DNA of 64,000 nt from Pseudomonas nitroreducens (lineage in GTDB: Bacteria; Pseudomonadota; Gammaproteobacteria; Pseudomonadales; Pseudomonadaceae), in assembly GCF_024170165.1 (NCBI RefSeq), contig NZ_JALJXP010000016.1, forward strand, positions 98,179-162,178, given 5' to 3'. Position 1 is the stretch's first letter; each line of letters opens with the position of its first letter. A program made the position numbers and the translations under genes. Under the pieces are notes generated by a model. That model saw only the letters and a list, made by a program, of their open reading frames with translations, had not been told where the DNA came from and did not search any database. Positions 19,476-28,066 of the stretch are shown here, in pieces.

Positions 19476-20288
19476 ATGAAAATCGTCTCCTTCAATATCA
19501 ACGGTTTGCGCGCACGTCCCCACCAGCTCCAGGCGATCATCGAACGCCACCAGCCGGACGTGATCGGCCTGCAGGAAACCAAGGTCGCCGACGAGCAGTT
19601 CCCCCGCGAGGAGATCGAAGCCCTCGGCTACCACGTGCACTACCACGGGCAGAAAGGCCACTACGGCGTCGCCCTGCTCTCCCGCCAGGAGCCGCTGGAG
19701 CTGCAACGCGGCTTCCCCAACGACGGCGAGGACTCCCAGCGCCGCTTCATCTGGGGCACCTTCAAGGATGCCGACGGCCAGCCGATCACCGTGATGAACG
19801 GCTACTTCCCCCAGGGCGAGAGCCGCGACCATCCGGTGAAGTTTCCGGCCAAGCAGCGTTTCTATGCCGACCTGCAGGACCTGCTGGAAACCCGCTTCCA
19901 GCCTGACCAGCCGCTGGTGGTGATGGGCGACATCAACATCTCGCCGGAGGACTGCGACATCGGCATCGGCGAAGAGAACCGCAAACGCTGGCTGAAGACC
20001 GGCAAGTGCAGCTTCCTGCCGGAAGAACGCGAATGGCTGGCGCGCCTGAAGGGCTGGGGCCTGGTGGACAGCTTCCGCCTGCAGAACCCGAGCGTGGACG
20101 ACCGCTTCAGCTGGTTCGACTACCGCAGCCGTGGTTTCGAGGACACCCCAAAGCGCGGCCTGCGCATCGACGTGATCCTCGCCTCCGAGGCCCTGCGCGG
20201 CCGCATCGTCGAGACCGGCGTGGACTACGACATCCGTGCTATGGAAAAGCCCTCGGACCATGCGCCAATCTGGCTGCAGCTGAAATAA
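19476..20288 (+). CDS. xthA: Exodeoxyribonuclease III
   Basis: A 270-residue AP endonuclease/3'-exonuclease of the EEP superfamily acting in base-excision repair. Conserved metal and catalytic residues are seen in FNINGLRAR (Asn7), LQETK (Glu34), MNGYFPQGE (Tyr near 109), [15 protein letters not shown] (Asp and Asn near 151-153) and the terminal [10 protein letters not shown] (Asp-His pair). The length equals that of E. coli Xth (268). A strong stem-loop with a T-run follows the stop. No special features. Confidence 0.97.
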   Translation: MKIVSFNINGLRARPHQLQAIIERHQPDVIGLQETKVADEQFPREEIEALGYHVHYHGQKGHYGVALLSRQEPLELQRGFPNDGEDSQRRFIWGTFKDADGQPITVMNGYFPQGESRDHPVKFPAKQRFYADLQDLLETRFQPDQPLVVMGDINISPEDCDIGIGEENRKRWLKTGKCSFLPEEREWLARLKGWGLVDSFRLQNPSVDDRFSWFDYRSRGFEDTPKRGLRIDVILASEALRGRIVETGVDYDIRAMEKPSDHAPIWLQLK

Positions 20289-20300
20289 TCAGCCTGCACG

Positions 20301-20329
20301 AAAAAGCCCGGCCAATGCCGGGCTTTTTC
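20301..20329 (+). terminator. Rho-independent terminator, usable both ways
   Basis: GCCCGGC, loop CAAT, GCCGGGC followed by TTTTT and preceded by AAAAA, lying between the stops of convergent xthA and the coiled-coil gene, so it can end transcription from either side. Confidence 0.9.
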
Positions 20330-20345
20330 ATTTCCAGGCAAGCGA

Positions 20346-21536
20346 TCAGGCTTCTTCCGCACCGGTCCCGACCGTCTTGCTGATGGCACTGTAGGTCGTG
20401 TTGAAGCGAACGGTCTCGTTGAATCCCTTGACGATGGCGCCAAAGCGCTCCTTGGCGTCGAGCAGTTGCTTGAATCGGTCCGCCAGCTCGCCGCTCTGAC
20501 GCTGCAGGCCAGCCTCGCGGTCGTCCAGCTCCTGAACCCGTGCACGCAGCTGGTTCTGCTGGCGGTCGATACTTTGCTGCTCCTGGTTCAGTACCTCGGC
20601 GCGCTTGGTCGTGGCGCGGTCGCGGCTGTCCACGGTCTCCGCCAGGGCCTGCAGAGCGCTGCTGCGCTCCACGAGCACGGCAGCGTTCTGTTCGGCGACT
20701 CGCTCGATACCGTGCCTTTCCTCCTGCACGCGCTGCTCCTGCTGGTTCAGCCGCTCCTCCCGCTCCGCCAGTTGACGCTCACGCTCCAGCGCCGCCAGAC
20801 GGCGCTCCTCGAGCACTTCGCGCATCTTCACGATTTCCAGCTTCTGCTGCGACAGGTCGTGGGCCATGCCGGCCAGCGAATCGAGGGTGGACTGTACGTC
20901 GTGCAGGACGCCTTCGGTTTCGATAGCAGAGGACTGATAGGCAGTCACTGCGGACTCCACCACTGGACGAGGGGCAGCGGCGTCAGCTTGGGCAGTTTGG
21001 ACTTGGGCGTTCATGATGGGGGCTTCCTCATGGAAATAGTGGGGATCTGGCTGGCTGGACATCACAGGTGGGCGGGGCTCGGCCGGACTTTCTGCGGGCA
21101 ACAACAGGGGTTCGATCGGCCCGGCGGATTCCGAGCCAACCTCGGTCAACTCAGCGGGCGCTCTGCAGGCCGCCAGCACTGCTGGATCAGTTGCTTCGAC
21201 ACGGGAGGATTCGGATTCCCTCAGCCCCGAACAGGTTGACGCCAGCTCGGCAAGGTCCCGCTCGAGAGTTTCAAACGCATTGGCCGTTTTCGGATCAGCG
21301 GGGGCGGCGAAACGCAGAGACTCACGTCCCTGAAGGAGGCCGCTCTCCCACGACATGGTGGAGTGCGAAACACTCTCGGCAGCATTGGGCGGCGAGTCCG
21401 CCAGGCGAGACGGCCCAGGAACCTCCGTGCTGTCGAAAGATCGTGGTCTGGCTGCGTGTACGGCCGTTTGAAAGGCAGTCATGGAAGACGAGCCTTCCTC
21501 GTGATGTCCTTCGAAGCCCTTCGCATCTGAAGTCAT
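20346..21536 (-). CDS. Coiled-coil protein of unknown function, paralog A
   Basis: A 396-residue protein with no recognised domain. Residues 1-174 are acidic, Pro/Ser/Ala-rich and probably disordered. The C-terminal 222 residues are a long heptad-like coiled coil (about 205-345) bracketed by two conserved blocks, DVQSTLDSLAGMA and AIVKGFNETVRFN. Both blocks and the coil recur in the gene ending at 22748. An internal ATG at 21014 has a good ribosome site (GAGGAAG about 9 bases before) and would make a 222-residue core protein, so two products are possible. The full-length start at 21536 has AGGA upstream. GC is lower than in flanking genes. Function unknown; a structural or partner-binding role with the regulator between the paralogs is inference. 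Confidence 0.72.
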   Translation of the reverse strand: MTSDAKGFEGHHEEGSSSMTAFQTAVHAARPRSFDSTEVPGPSRLADSPPNAAESVSHSTMSWESGLLQGRESLRFAAPADPKTANAFETLERDLAELASTCSGLRESESSRVEATDPAVLAACRAPAELTEVGSESAGPIEPLLLPAESPAEPRPPVMSSQPDPHYFHEEAPIMNAQVQTAQADAAAPRPVVESAVTAYQSSAIETEGVLHDVQSTLDSLAGMAHDLSQQKLEIVKMREVLEERRLAALERERQLAEREERLNQQEQRVQEERHGIERVAEQNAAVLVERSSALQALAETVDSRDRATTKRAEVLNQEQQSIDRQQNQLRARVQELDDREAGLQRQSGELADRFKQLLDAKERFGAIVKGFNETVRFNTTYSAISKTVGTGAEEA

Positions 21537-21893
21537 GAAACGTCCTACCCTGAAGGTGGCCAGCCATACCTCACCGCGCTTCGCTCGGGCATTCGAACGA
21601 AATCTGGAGCTGGAGAGCGAAGCCGCGTCGAAATCAACGGCTGGTCGGCTGACTGGAATTTCCTATGGGCTGTCCCGCGCATCCAAGACGGCGGAAGTGC
21701 AAGACAGGTTGCAGATGAAATTCTTACAACCTGAAGCCTTCATGGATGTCAGTAATTTCCTGCACGCGTGAAGGAAAACTATGCAGATGCTCTGACCGAA
21801 GCGGCGGGATTCCTTTTCAAGCCGCGCCATCGACAACCGGAGGAACCAGCCAAGGCATCACTAATAGTGCGAAGGAAAGGCCGCCCCGGCAGG
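21537..21893. other. Intergenic region between regulator and coiled-coil paralog A
   Basis: About 360 bp of comparatively AT-rich DNA. It must carry the promoter of the coiled-coil gene downstream on the minus strand. The only clear element seen is a short CACTA-A-TAGTG palindrome near 21857. A plus-strand 78-codon frame starts at 21535 but lacks a ribosome site and looks accidental. Confidence 0.4.
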
Positions 21894-22517
21894 CTATAGG
21901 AGGCCTATTTCCTCACTGAAGCTGAACAATTCATCCAGCGAACCGGCGGACAACTTTCGCATCAGCTGCCTTTTGTGCTGGCCGATGCTGGCCCCAGACA
22001 GCGCGAGCGCCTCGGCCAGCGAGGCCACTGAGCGCCCTCGGTGCAAACCATGGAGCACAGCGATCAGATGAGTCGGAAGGACCAGCGCAGTCTCGACTCT
22101 CGGGTCGCCCTCCAGCGGCAGCGGCCCATGCTCGGGGAATACCTTGCCGCCAGCGAGGACCGCATCGACAGCCCTTCCGATCAAGGTCGAGCGATCGTCC
22201 ATGAGAAGAAACCCGGAAACACCGACTCGAATCGCTCGTTGAATATTCAACGCAGAGCCCAGGCTGGAGCAAACCAGTACGGGCGTCGTTGGCTTGATCC
22301 TGCCATCACGACGTAGCAGGTTGACCAGCTCCATTCCATGGATGTCTGCCAACTCAAGTGTCACCACCAGAAGATCGCAATCACCTGCGTCCATATGATT
22401 CAGGGCCTGCCGAGCGAACTTGAAATGCCGGTCGCACTGGTGCCCTTGCTCGCGGAGAAATCGACGGAGCGTAATGTAATCGCGGCGTGACGGCTCGATG
22501 AGCACTATGCGGGCCAT
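21894..22517 (-). CDS. Orphan LuxR-type response regulator with a degenerate receiver
   Basis: A 207-residue protein with a receiver-like N-terminus (1-120) and a LuxR/NarL helix-turn-helix at about 140-200 (HKRQLMRKL recognition region). The receiver keeps the fold pattern, but the phospho-acceptor Asp is Thr53 (in DLLVVTLEL), the acidic pair near residue 8 is Glu-Pro, and the usual Lys is Met106. Phosphorylation-independent activity, perhaps ligand- or partner-controlled, is likely. The start at 22517 has AAGGAGG directly upstream, whereas the longer frame adds 75 residues without homology. No kinase is nearby. It sits between two coiled-coil paralogs on the same strand. Confidence 0.82.
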   Translation of the reverse strand: MARIVLIEPSRRDYITLRRFLREQGHQCDRHFKFARQALNHMDAGDCDLLVVTLELADIHGMELVNLLRRDGRIKPTTPVLVCSSLGSALNIQRAIRVGVSGFLLMDDRSTLIGRAVDAVLAGGKVFPEHGPLPLEGDPRVETALVLPTHLIAVLHGLHRGRSVASLAEALALSGASIGQHKRQLMRKLSAGSLDELFSFSEEIGLL

Positions 22518-22747
22518 GCTCCTCCTTACTGCAAAGGACCCGCGGGCTGCATCCAGGATGGCTTGGCGCCAAGGACCACAGCAGCAGACGCCCCGTAGAG
22601 GAACGCTGGACTCCGATGTCCTCGGAAGTCCGGGCCGGCAAAACGGGGACACTGGATATTCTGTGGCTTGGATACGCCCATTGCGCCGGCACCCACTGAG
22701 ACAAGCGCTATTGGCCGCAGCATCTACCGACGCAGCGACCACCCCGG

Positions 22748-24355
22748 TTATTCGGTTGCCACCTTGGAGATCGCCGACAGGGTACTGTTGAACTGTACCG
22801 TCTCATTGAAGCTCTTCACGATGGCACTGAACTTATCCTTGGCGCTCTGCAGTTGCTTGAGTCGCACGTTCAATTCTTCGTTCTTGCGCTTGAGCAAGCT
22901 TTCACGCTCGTCCAGATCATTGACTCGGTTGCGCAAGCTGACCACTTGCTCGTCGATGCGTTGCTGCTCCAACTGGATAGCTTCAGCCCGCTTGATCGTG
23001 GCCTTGTCTCTTAAATCGACTGTCTGGGCCAGTTCCTTGAGTGCTTCGCTGCGTTCTGCCAACAGTCGGCTATTCTCGGCGGCCATTCGATCCAGGTTGG
23101 TCTTGGCCTCCTTGAGATGACTCTCCAGTTGCTGCAGGCGCTCCTCCTTGTCTCCAGCCAAGCGCTCGCGCTCCTGTAGCTGCTGGTTCAACTCCTCCAA
23201 CTCTTCCTGCAGACGCACAGCAGCCTGTTTCTGCTGAGTCAGCCCCTGGGCCATACCCGCAAGCGAGTTCAAGGTGCTCTGGACATCGGAAAGCACATCA
23301 TCCGGGTCCGCCTCGTTCTGCGGAACGCTCAGCGCGGCGGCAACCTCCTGCAACTCCGCAGAAGTAACGGGAGCCGTGTCTCGCACATCGGCTTCAGGTA
23401 ACTCAACGTACACTTCGGTCATAACTGTTTCCTTCTGGATAAAGTGTCCCTGAAGCGCTGCCTCTTCAGAGTTGCTGTCGCTTGCCTGGCTTACTGCGAC
23501 TGCAGGTGATGCGTATGGGGCCTCCGATTCGGCCTGGACTCCGGCTGGTTCGGCCGACGCAATCGGGACCTGATCGTGAGTACCGCTGGCCGCTGCCAGC
23601 ACAGCCAAGGCATCTTCCAGGCTTGCGATGACGGGTTCGAAAGCAAAGGCGCCATCGTCAGGTGCGCTCGCTTCCCGATCATCTGCCGGGAGGCCGGCCG
23701 TGACCTGACCGAGTGGCCGAGCCAGCGTTCCAGAGTCCCCTTGCATGGCTGTCGCCGGCGTACCCGATTCATGTTCATCGGCAACTACCACAGGGCTCGG
23801 CCGCTCGGCGGCGGCCTCGCCAGCAGGCGCGTACACTGAGGCAACTTGCACCACAGCTTCCGACGCGGCTGCGTCAGGGGCTCCCTGCTCGGAGGGATCG
23901 AGCGCGCCGGGCACTGGCGGTAATGACAGTTCTGCAGCGGTGGGAGATACGACTGCCTGCGACTCGGCGTGCTGCACTCTCTTCGAGTGGGGGCCTTCAG
24001 TGGCAGCGACTCCATGCCGCTCATCCCTGCGTAGAGTCTCCGAAATGCCCATCACCTGAGGCCTGGCGCTATCCGTTGCGGCATCGGGACCGCACGCCTG
24101 GGCGGGCGTGCCGCCGGTCGACGGAGAGTCACCCAGCCTGCTGGATCCGGGCAAAAGGCTCGCCCAGGAACGAAATGCTTGTGGAGGCAGCCTGATGCCC
24201 TGGAATTTCAAGTCCCGAGGAACCGGCAGATTCAGCGCGCTTCGCCGCCACGGACGCCCCCAGGCAGCAGCGGAGGTAATCTGAAGTGCCAGATCAACGG
24301 GTTTGAAGCGATGCCCAGGATCGACCGGGGCTGGCGCACTATGGTTTTGAGTCAT
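22748..24355 (-). CDS. Coiled-coil protein of unknown function, paralog B
   Basis: A 535-residue protein from the ATG at 24355 (a frame 141 bp longer is open but has no good start). Residues 1-311 are low-complexity, rich in Ala, Pro, Ser, Glu and Val, and look disordered. The final 224 residues match paralog A, roughly half identical by eye, including DVQSTLNSLAGMA, a coil of about 130 residues and AIVKSFNETVQFN near the end. As in paralog A, an internal ATG (23422) with AAGGAAA 7-8 bases upstream would give a 224-residue core. No membrane segment or enzyme motif is seen. Possible roles are scaffold, cytoskeletal or secreted structural protein, all speculative. Confidence 0.72.
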   Translation of the reverse strand: MTQNHSAPAPVDPGHRFKPVDLALQITSAAAWGRPWRRSALNLPVPRDLKFQGIRLPPQAFRSWASLLPGSSRLGDSPSTGGTPAQACGPDAATDSARPQVMGISETLRRDERHGVAATEGPHSKRVQHAESQAVVSPTAAELSLPPVPGALDPSEQGAPDAAASEAVVQVASVYAPAGEAAAERPSPVVVADEHESGTPATAMQGDSGTLARPLGQVTAGLPADDREASAPDDGAFAFEPVIASLEDALAVLAAASGTHDQVPIASAEPAGVQAESEAPYASPAVAVSQASDSNSEEAALQGHFIQKETVMTEVYVELPEADVRDTAPVTSAELQEVAAALSVPQNEADPDDVLSDVQSTLNSLAGMAQGLTQQKQAAVRLQEELEELNQQLQERERLAGDKEERLQQLESHLKEAKTNLDRMAAENSRLLAERSEALKELAQTVDLRDKATIKRAEAIQLEQQRIDEQVVSLRNRVNDLDERESLLKRKNEELNVRLKQLQSAKDKFSAIVKSFNETVQFNSTLSAISKVATE

Positions 24356-24504
24356 GGTCACATTCCGGCGGGACGTTGAAACGGCGCAAGTTTCGCTCGA
24401 CCGGAGCGCTGGTGTTATCAGCCTTTGCCTATGCCTCTGAAGAATTTTCCCATCACGTGATCCCGCGCTGGGCATAGCCGCCTGCCCCACCGGCAAAGGT
24501 ACGA

Positions 24505-24747
24505 TCAGTCATGGTTCCAACGACTCGAGTTCCTTGTCGCCACACGGCCTGCGCTCAGACGGCGCAGGAGGCCGGCCAGGTCCAATACCATCGTCAGGAC
24601 GAACAGCGGTCCCCCCAGGAAGAGCATCGAAGGGGCGAGCGCAATGGCCTTGTCCGGTGCGATGACCAGAAAGCCGGACAGGAGGGCGACCGAAAGTATG
24701 AGCACCAGCTTTATCAGAATCGACGCAAAATCGAAGATGTCGTCCAT
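24505..24747 (-). CDS. Small two-helix membrane protein, unknown
   Basis: An 80-residue protein with two hydrophobic helices (about 10-30 and 38-60) and a basic tail. The ATG at 24747 has GGAG 7 bases before it; an in-frame GTG five codons earlier is an alternative. It lies 149 bp upstream of coiled-coil paralog B on the same strand and could be in its operon. No family recognised. Confidence 0.6.
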   Translation of the reverse strand: MDDIFDFASILIKLVLILSVALLSGFLVIAPDKAIALAPSMLFLGGPLFVLTMVLDLAGLLRRLSAGRVATRNSSRWNHD

Positions 24748-24944
24748 TTCGTGCTCCGGCACATCAGGTTCAAGCGGCTTGTATAGCCCCGCCCGAAAGG
24801 CATGGAAATCGGAAATATCCTGCTATCCACCCGTCAAGTCTGAAGGCAGCTACAAGCGCCCGCCCCTGCAGACAAGCGTCATATCGATGCAATGATTCCG
24901 ACTTAATCTGCCGCGCCAACGATGTCTCAAATGGAAGTTGACCC

Positions 24945-26327
24945 ATGCAGTACAAGTCGAGCCCCAGCGACGCCCAACCCTGGCCTGTCACCATCGCCTG
25001 GCTCACCATCGCGTTCATCTGCTACGCGTTCCCCTGGTCGGCCTTTGCCGCCCTGCCCTCGTCCCAGGGCGGTGAGCCGGTACTGCGCATCCAGGGCTCC
25101 AACACCATCGGCGCGCACCTGCTGCCGGAGCTGGTGAAGGGCCTGCTGGTCAGCGAAGGCTTCAGCGAGGTCAGCGCCAAGCCGGGCAAGGCGGAAAACG
25201 AGCAGCGCATCATTGGCCGCACCGCGGACGGCAAGGAGGCCATCATCGACCTCGCTGCCCACGGCTCCAGCACCGGTTTCGTCGCGCTGAAGGACAACAC
25301 CGCCGAGCTGGCCGCCGCCTCGCGCCCGATCAAGGATGCCGAGGTCGCGGGCCTGTCGGCGTCGGGCAACCTGCGCAGCGCCAAGGCCGAACAGGTAATC
25401 GGCATCGACGGCCTGGCGATCATCGTCAACGCGGCCAACCCGCTGGACGAACTGACCAGCGATACGCTGGCGAAAATCTTCTCGGGCGAAGTCAAGACCT
25501 GGGAGGAACTCGGTGGTCGCGGCGGCGCCATCCGCCTGTACTCCCGCGACGACAACTCCGGCACCTTCGATACCTTCAAGGAACTGGTGCTCGCCAGCCA
25601 CGGCAAGGCGCTGGCCAGCGGCGTGCAGCGTTTCGAGTCCAGCGACCAGTTGTCCGCCGAGGTAAGCAAAGACCCGCAGGGCATCGGCTTCGTCGGCCTG
25701 TCGTCGATCCAGAAGTCCAAGGCACTGCGCATTGCCGATGGCGATTCCCAGGCCATGCCGCCCTCCACCACCCTGATCGCCACCGAGGACTACCCGCTGT
25801 CGCGCCGCCTGTTCCTCTACATGAAACCCGAGGAGCCGAACCGTTGGGCCCGCGCCCTACTGCAGTTCGCCCAGGGCGACAAGGGCCAGGCGCTGGTCAG
25901 CGCCAGCGGATTCGTCGGCCAGCGCGTGCAGGCGGTGAAGATGGCTCCGCGCGCCAGCATGCCGGAGAACTACCAGGCCCTGGCCCGTGACGCCGAGCGT
26001 CTGTCGGTGAACTTCCGCTTCCGCGAAGGCAGCGCCACCCTGGACAACAAGGCCCAGCGCGATATCGACCGCCTGCTCGCCTACCTGCAGCAGAACGGCA
26101 AGATGAACAAACAGGCGGTACTGGTCGGCTTCGGCGATCCGAAGCAGGACCCGGCCCGCGCCGAACTGCTCTCCAAGCTGCGCGCCATGGCCGTGCGCCG
26201 TGAACTGGCAAAGGATGGCGTGATGTTCCGCGAGATCAGCGGCATGGGAGACGCCTTGCCAGTGGCGGCCAACAGCGACAACGACGGTCGGGTAAAAAAC
26301 CGCCGCGTGGAAGTCTGGGTTTACTGA
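24945..26327 (+). CDS. PstS-like substrate-binding domain fused to an OmpA-like domain
   Basis: A 460-residue exported protein. After a signal peptide (about 1-36, ending AFA) comes a PBP-like-2 phosphate-binding-type domain (IQGSNTIGAHLLPEL near 48, SRDDNSGTFDTF near 205, GIGFVGLSS near 245). From about 345 to 460 there is an OmpA-like peptidoglycan-binding domain (NFRFREGSATLD, ending NRRVEVWVY). Such fusions would hold a ligand-binding module at the cell wall. No Pst permease genes are nearby, so sensing or scavenging is more likely than a classical ABC role. A very long perfect hairpin follows the stop. Confidence 0.85.
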   Translation: MQYKSSPSDAQPWPVTIAWLTIAFICYAFPWSAFAALPSSQGGEPVLRIQGSNTIGAHLLPELVKGLLVSEGFSEVSAKPGKAENEQRIIGRTADGKEAIIDLAAHGSSTGFVALKDNTAELAAASRPIKDAEVAGLSASGNLRSAKAEQVIGIDGLAIIVNAANPLDELTSDTLAKIFSGEVKTWEELGGRGGAIRLYSRDDNSGTFDTFKELVLASHGKALASGVQRFESSDQLSAEVSKDPQGIGFVGLSSIQKSKALRIADGDSQAMPPSTTLIATEDYPLSRRLFLYMKPEEPNRWARALLQFAQGDKGQALVSASGFVGQRVQAVKMAPRASMPENYQALARDAERLSVNFRFREGSATLDNKAQRDIDRLLAYLQQNGKMNKQAVLVGFGDPKQDPARAELLSKLRAMAVRRELAKDGVMFREISGMGDALPVAANSDNDGRVKNRRVEVWVY

Positions 26328-26353
26328 CTACCGGGCCGCCAGATCGCGCCATT

Positions 26354-26406
26354 CCATGAGGCAATGAAAAGCCCGGCCAATGGCCGGGCTTTTCATTGCC
26401 TCATGG
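26354..26406. terminator. 53-bp perfect palindrome acting as bidirectional terminator
   Basis: Two 25-bp arms are exact reverse complements around an AAT centre. The inner part is a standard GC stem (GCCCGGCC / GGCCGGGC) with A- and T-runs; the outer 12 bp extend pairing beyond a normal terminator. It separates the PstS-OmpA gene from a convergent small gene whose stop codon (26401-26403) lies inside the right arm. Confidence 0.88.
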
Positions 26407-26799
26407 GATCGAGCTCAGTGCTTGGCCGGCACCAGCAGTGGCTGCACCGAAGCGTCGAAATTCCCAGGCGCGTTCCAGCGCGAAACAGGCAACCGGCGAT
26501 TGGTGATTGCCGATCAACTGATTACGCCCCAGGTAGAACCACCCCTGCCAGCGCTCCGGAAAGCGCTCCGTGGCGCGGCGCGCGACGGCTGTCGAGATCG
26601 CGTTGAAATAGGTATCGGCGCTGACCTGTTCGAGCAGTGCCAGCGCCTGGTCAACCAGCAGGCAGTCGAATGCTTCCAGGATCCGGGCAAATATCTGCCA
26701 CAGACTCTGGCATTCGAACGACAGCGAGCGCAGCTCATTGGCGTGCTGCATCGCCTGGGCGAAACCGGACATCACCGGATTCTGCAAAGCTGCGGTCAT
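26401..26799 (-). CDS. Conserved hypothetical helical protein
   Basis: A 132-residue, mostly helical protein without signal peptide. It has the pattern of a small amphipathic four-helix protein (FAQAMQHANELRSLSFECQS, then EAFDCLLVDQALALLEQ) and is loosely reminiscent of phasin-like proteins, but I do not recognise the family with confidence. The start at 26799 has GGGAG 8-9 bases upstream. It begins 19 bp after the lipoprotein gene on the same strand, so the two form an operon. Its stop codon is inside the long palindrome. Confidence 0.65.
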   Translation of the reverse strand: MTAALQNPVMSGFAQAMQHANELRSLSFECQSLWQIFARILEAFDCLLVDQALALLEQVSADTYFNAISTAVARRATERFPERWQGWFYLGRNQLIGNHQSPVACFALERAWEFRRFGAATAGAGQALSSIP

Positions 26800-26818
26800 G
26801 ATCGATCTCCCGCTCCCG

Positions 26819-27715
26819 TCAGCGCTTCGCCGCGTTCAGCAACTGCGCAACTTGCGGTTGGAAGTACGCGACCGGAACACGGTAGTCGTTGCCCAGCAAC
26901 TTCCCCCGGCCGTACCAGAGCACGCCCTTCTGGGTGAGGACCAGGCCCTTGTCGACGGAGAAGTCGTAATGCACACCGGTGTTGCTGATGAACTCCAGCC
27001 GGTCCGCGTCTGCGTGGAGCAGCTGAAACTTCGCGTCGGCCCCGGGCATCCTGGCGGGAACGAGTGCCAGATAGGAAGGTGCCAGGCGACCGAACAGCTC
27101 TCGGGCACGCTCCTGATACTGGGATGGCGACAGACCAGGTTTGCCTTGCAGGTCCCGGGCGATCAGAGCGAAGACTTCAGCGTTGGCTCGCGACTGAGCG
27201 ATTCTGATTGGCAGCATGCGTGACAGTAACTGAGTGTCGAGCTGCCGAGCAGCAGGCGATTCTTCCGTCGCCTTGTCCGCGGACTTGCCGGCGGAGGGAG
27301 CGGCCTTGTAGAACTCTTGAGGATCAGCCGCGGTCAGCACAGCAGCGGCCTGGAAGGCCGCACAGGCAGTGGCCTGGGCAGCCCTGTCGGTATTCACCAG
27401 CAGCGCGCTGGCATCCTGACTCTGGCGTGGAATGCGGTCGACATTGATCCCCATTCCGGCCAACCGCGCATTGACTTGAATCTGAGAGACTTCGCCCCGG
27501 GCCAGACCGCAGATCAACGGCATGAACTCCATGGCGCGCTTACCCTGGAAGGATGGGGATAACGACAACACCGCGTCCTCGATGAACAGCAACGTGGGCA
27601 CCTTGACCCAATTGACGGGAGTGGTGGCCTTCGCCTGCGGTACCTGCGAGGGGAAATTGCAGCCGGCAAGCGTTGCGCCAATGAGCAATGCGGCAGAAAG
27701 GGCTTTGAGTCTCAT
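26819..27715 (-). CDS. Lipoprotein of unknown function
   Basis: A 298-residue protein with a lipoprotein signal (MRLKALSAALL... lipobox LAGC, Cys about 18). The mature part has no catalytic motif that I recognise; it contains a Lys/Ala/Glu-rich linker near 150 and a C-terminal block with VHYDFSVDKGLVLTQKG. The start was moved nine codons inside the longest frame to the Met that opens the signal peptide. It is followed by a small helical protein 19 bp later. A role at the envelope is all that can be inferred. Confidence 0.75.
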   Translation of the reverse strand: MRLKALSAALLIGATLAGCNFPSQVPQAKATTPVNWVKVPTLLFIEDAVLSLSPSFQGKRAMEFMPLICGLARGEVSQIQVNARLAGMGINVDRIPRQSQDASALLVNTDRAAQATACAAFQAAAVLTAADPQEFYKAAPSAGKSADKATEESPAARQLDTQLLSRMLPIRIAQSRANAEVFALIARDLQGKPGLSPSQYQERARELFGRLAPSYLALVPARMPGADAKFQLLHADADRLEFISNTGVHYDFSVDKGLVLTQKGVLWYGRGKLLGNDYRVPVAYFQPQVAQLLNAAKR

Positions 27716-28066
27716 GATTGAACCTGGTGGAAGGAATGGCATGGACGCCGGGCCAATGGGCGTTCGGCTACTGGTTGCGCCATGCTAGGTTTCCGCTGTC
27801 CTGGGCACGTTCATCGAACCCTGAGACGAATGTAGGAATATTCCTGATAGCTACTATTTCAGTGCGAGTTACCTGTACGGGTGTGGACTAGACTTCCCAC
27901 AAGCAGCAGGCGTGCCTCCCTGCCAATGTAGGAACTTGTTACGTTCCATCGCTTGCCTGCGGCGCCCGCTCTGCTATTTTCCCGCCAGTGACGCCGGGCC
28001 CCTCTGACGGTTGCCAACCGCCATGTCGGAGTCACTTTTCGACAACGACACTAAGGGAGGGGCCAC
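27716..28066. other. Divergent promoter region between lipoprotein and TerC genes
   Basis: About 350 bp carrying promoters for both directions. A perfect 12-bp palindrome AGGAATATTCCT lies at 27834-27845 in an AT-rich stretch. I see no GGGGAG-type core of the yybP-ykoY manganese riboswitch that often precedes TerC genes. Confidence 0.45.

Noticed and set aside
21535..21771. 78-codon frame divergent from coiled-coil paralog A
   Set aside because: No convincing Shine-Dalgarno, and its start codon overlaps the start of the minus-strand gene; kept only as part of the intergenic note.
27900..28066. Possible yybP-ykoY manganese riboswitch before the TerC gene
   Set aside because: The conserved GGGGAG-type core and paired stems are not visible; only a normal GGGAGG ribosome site is present.
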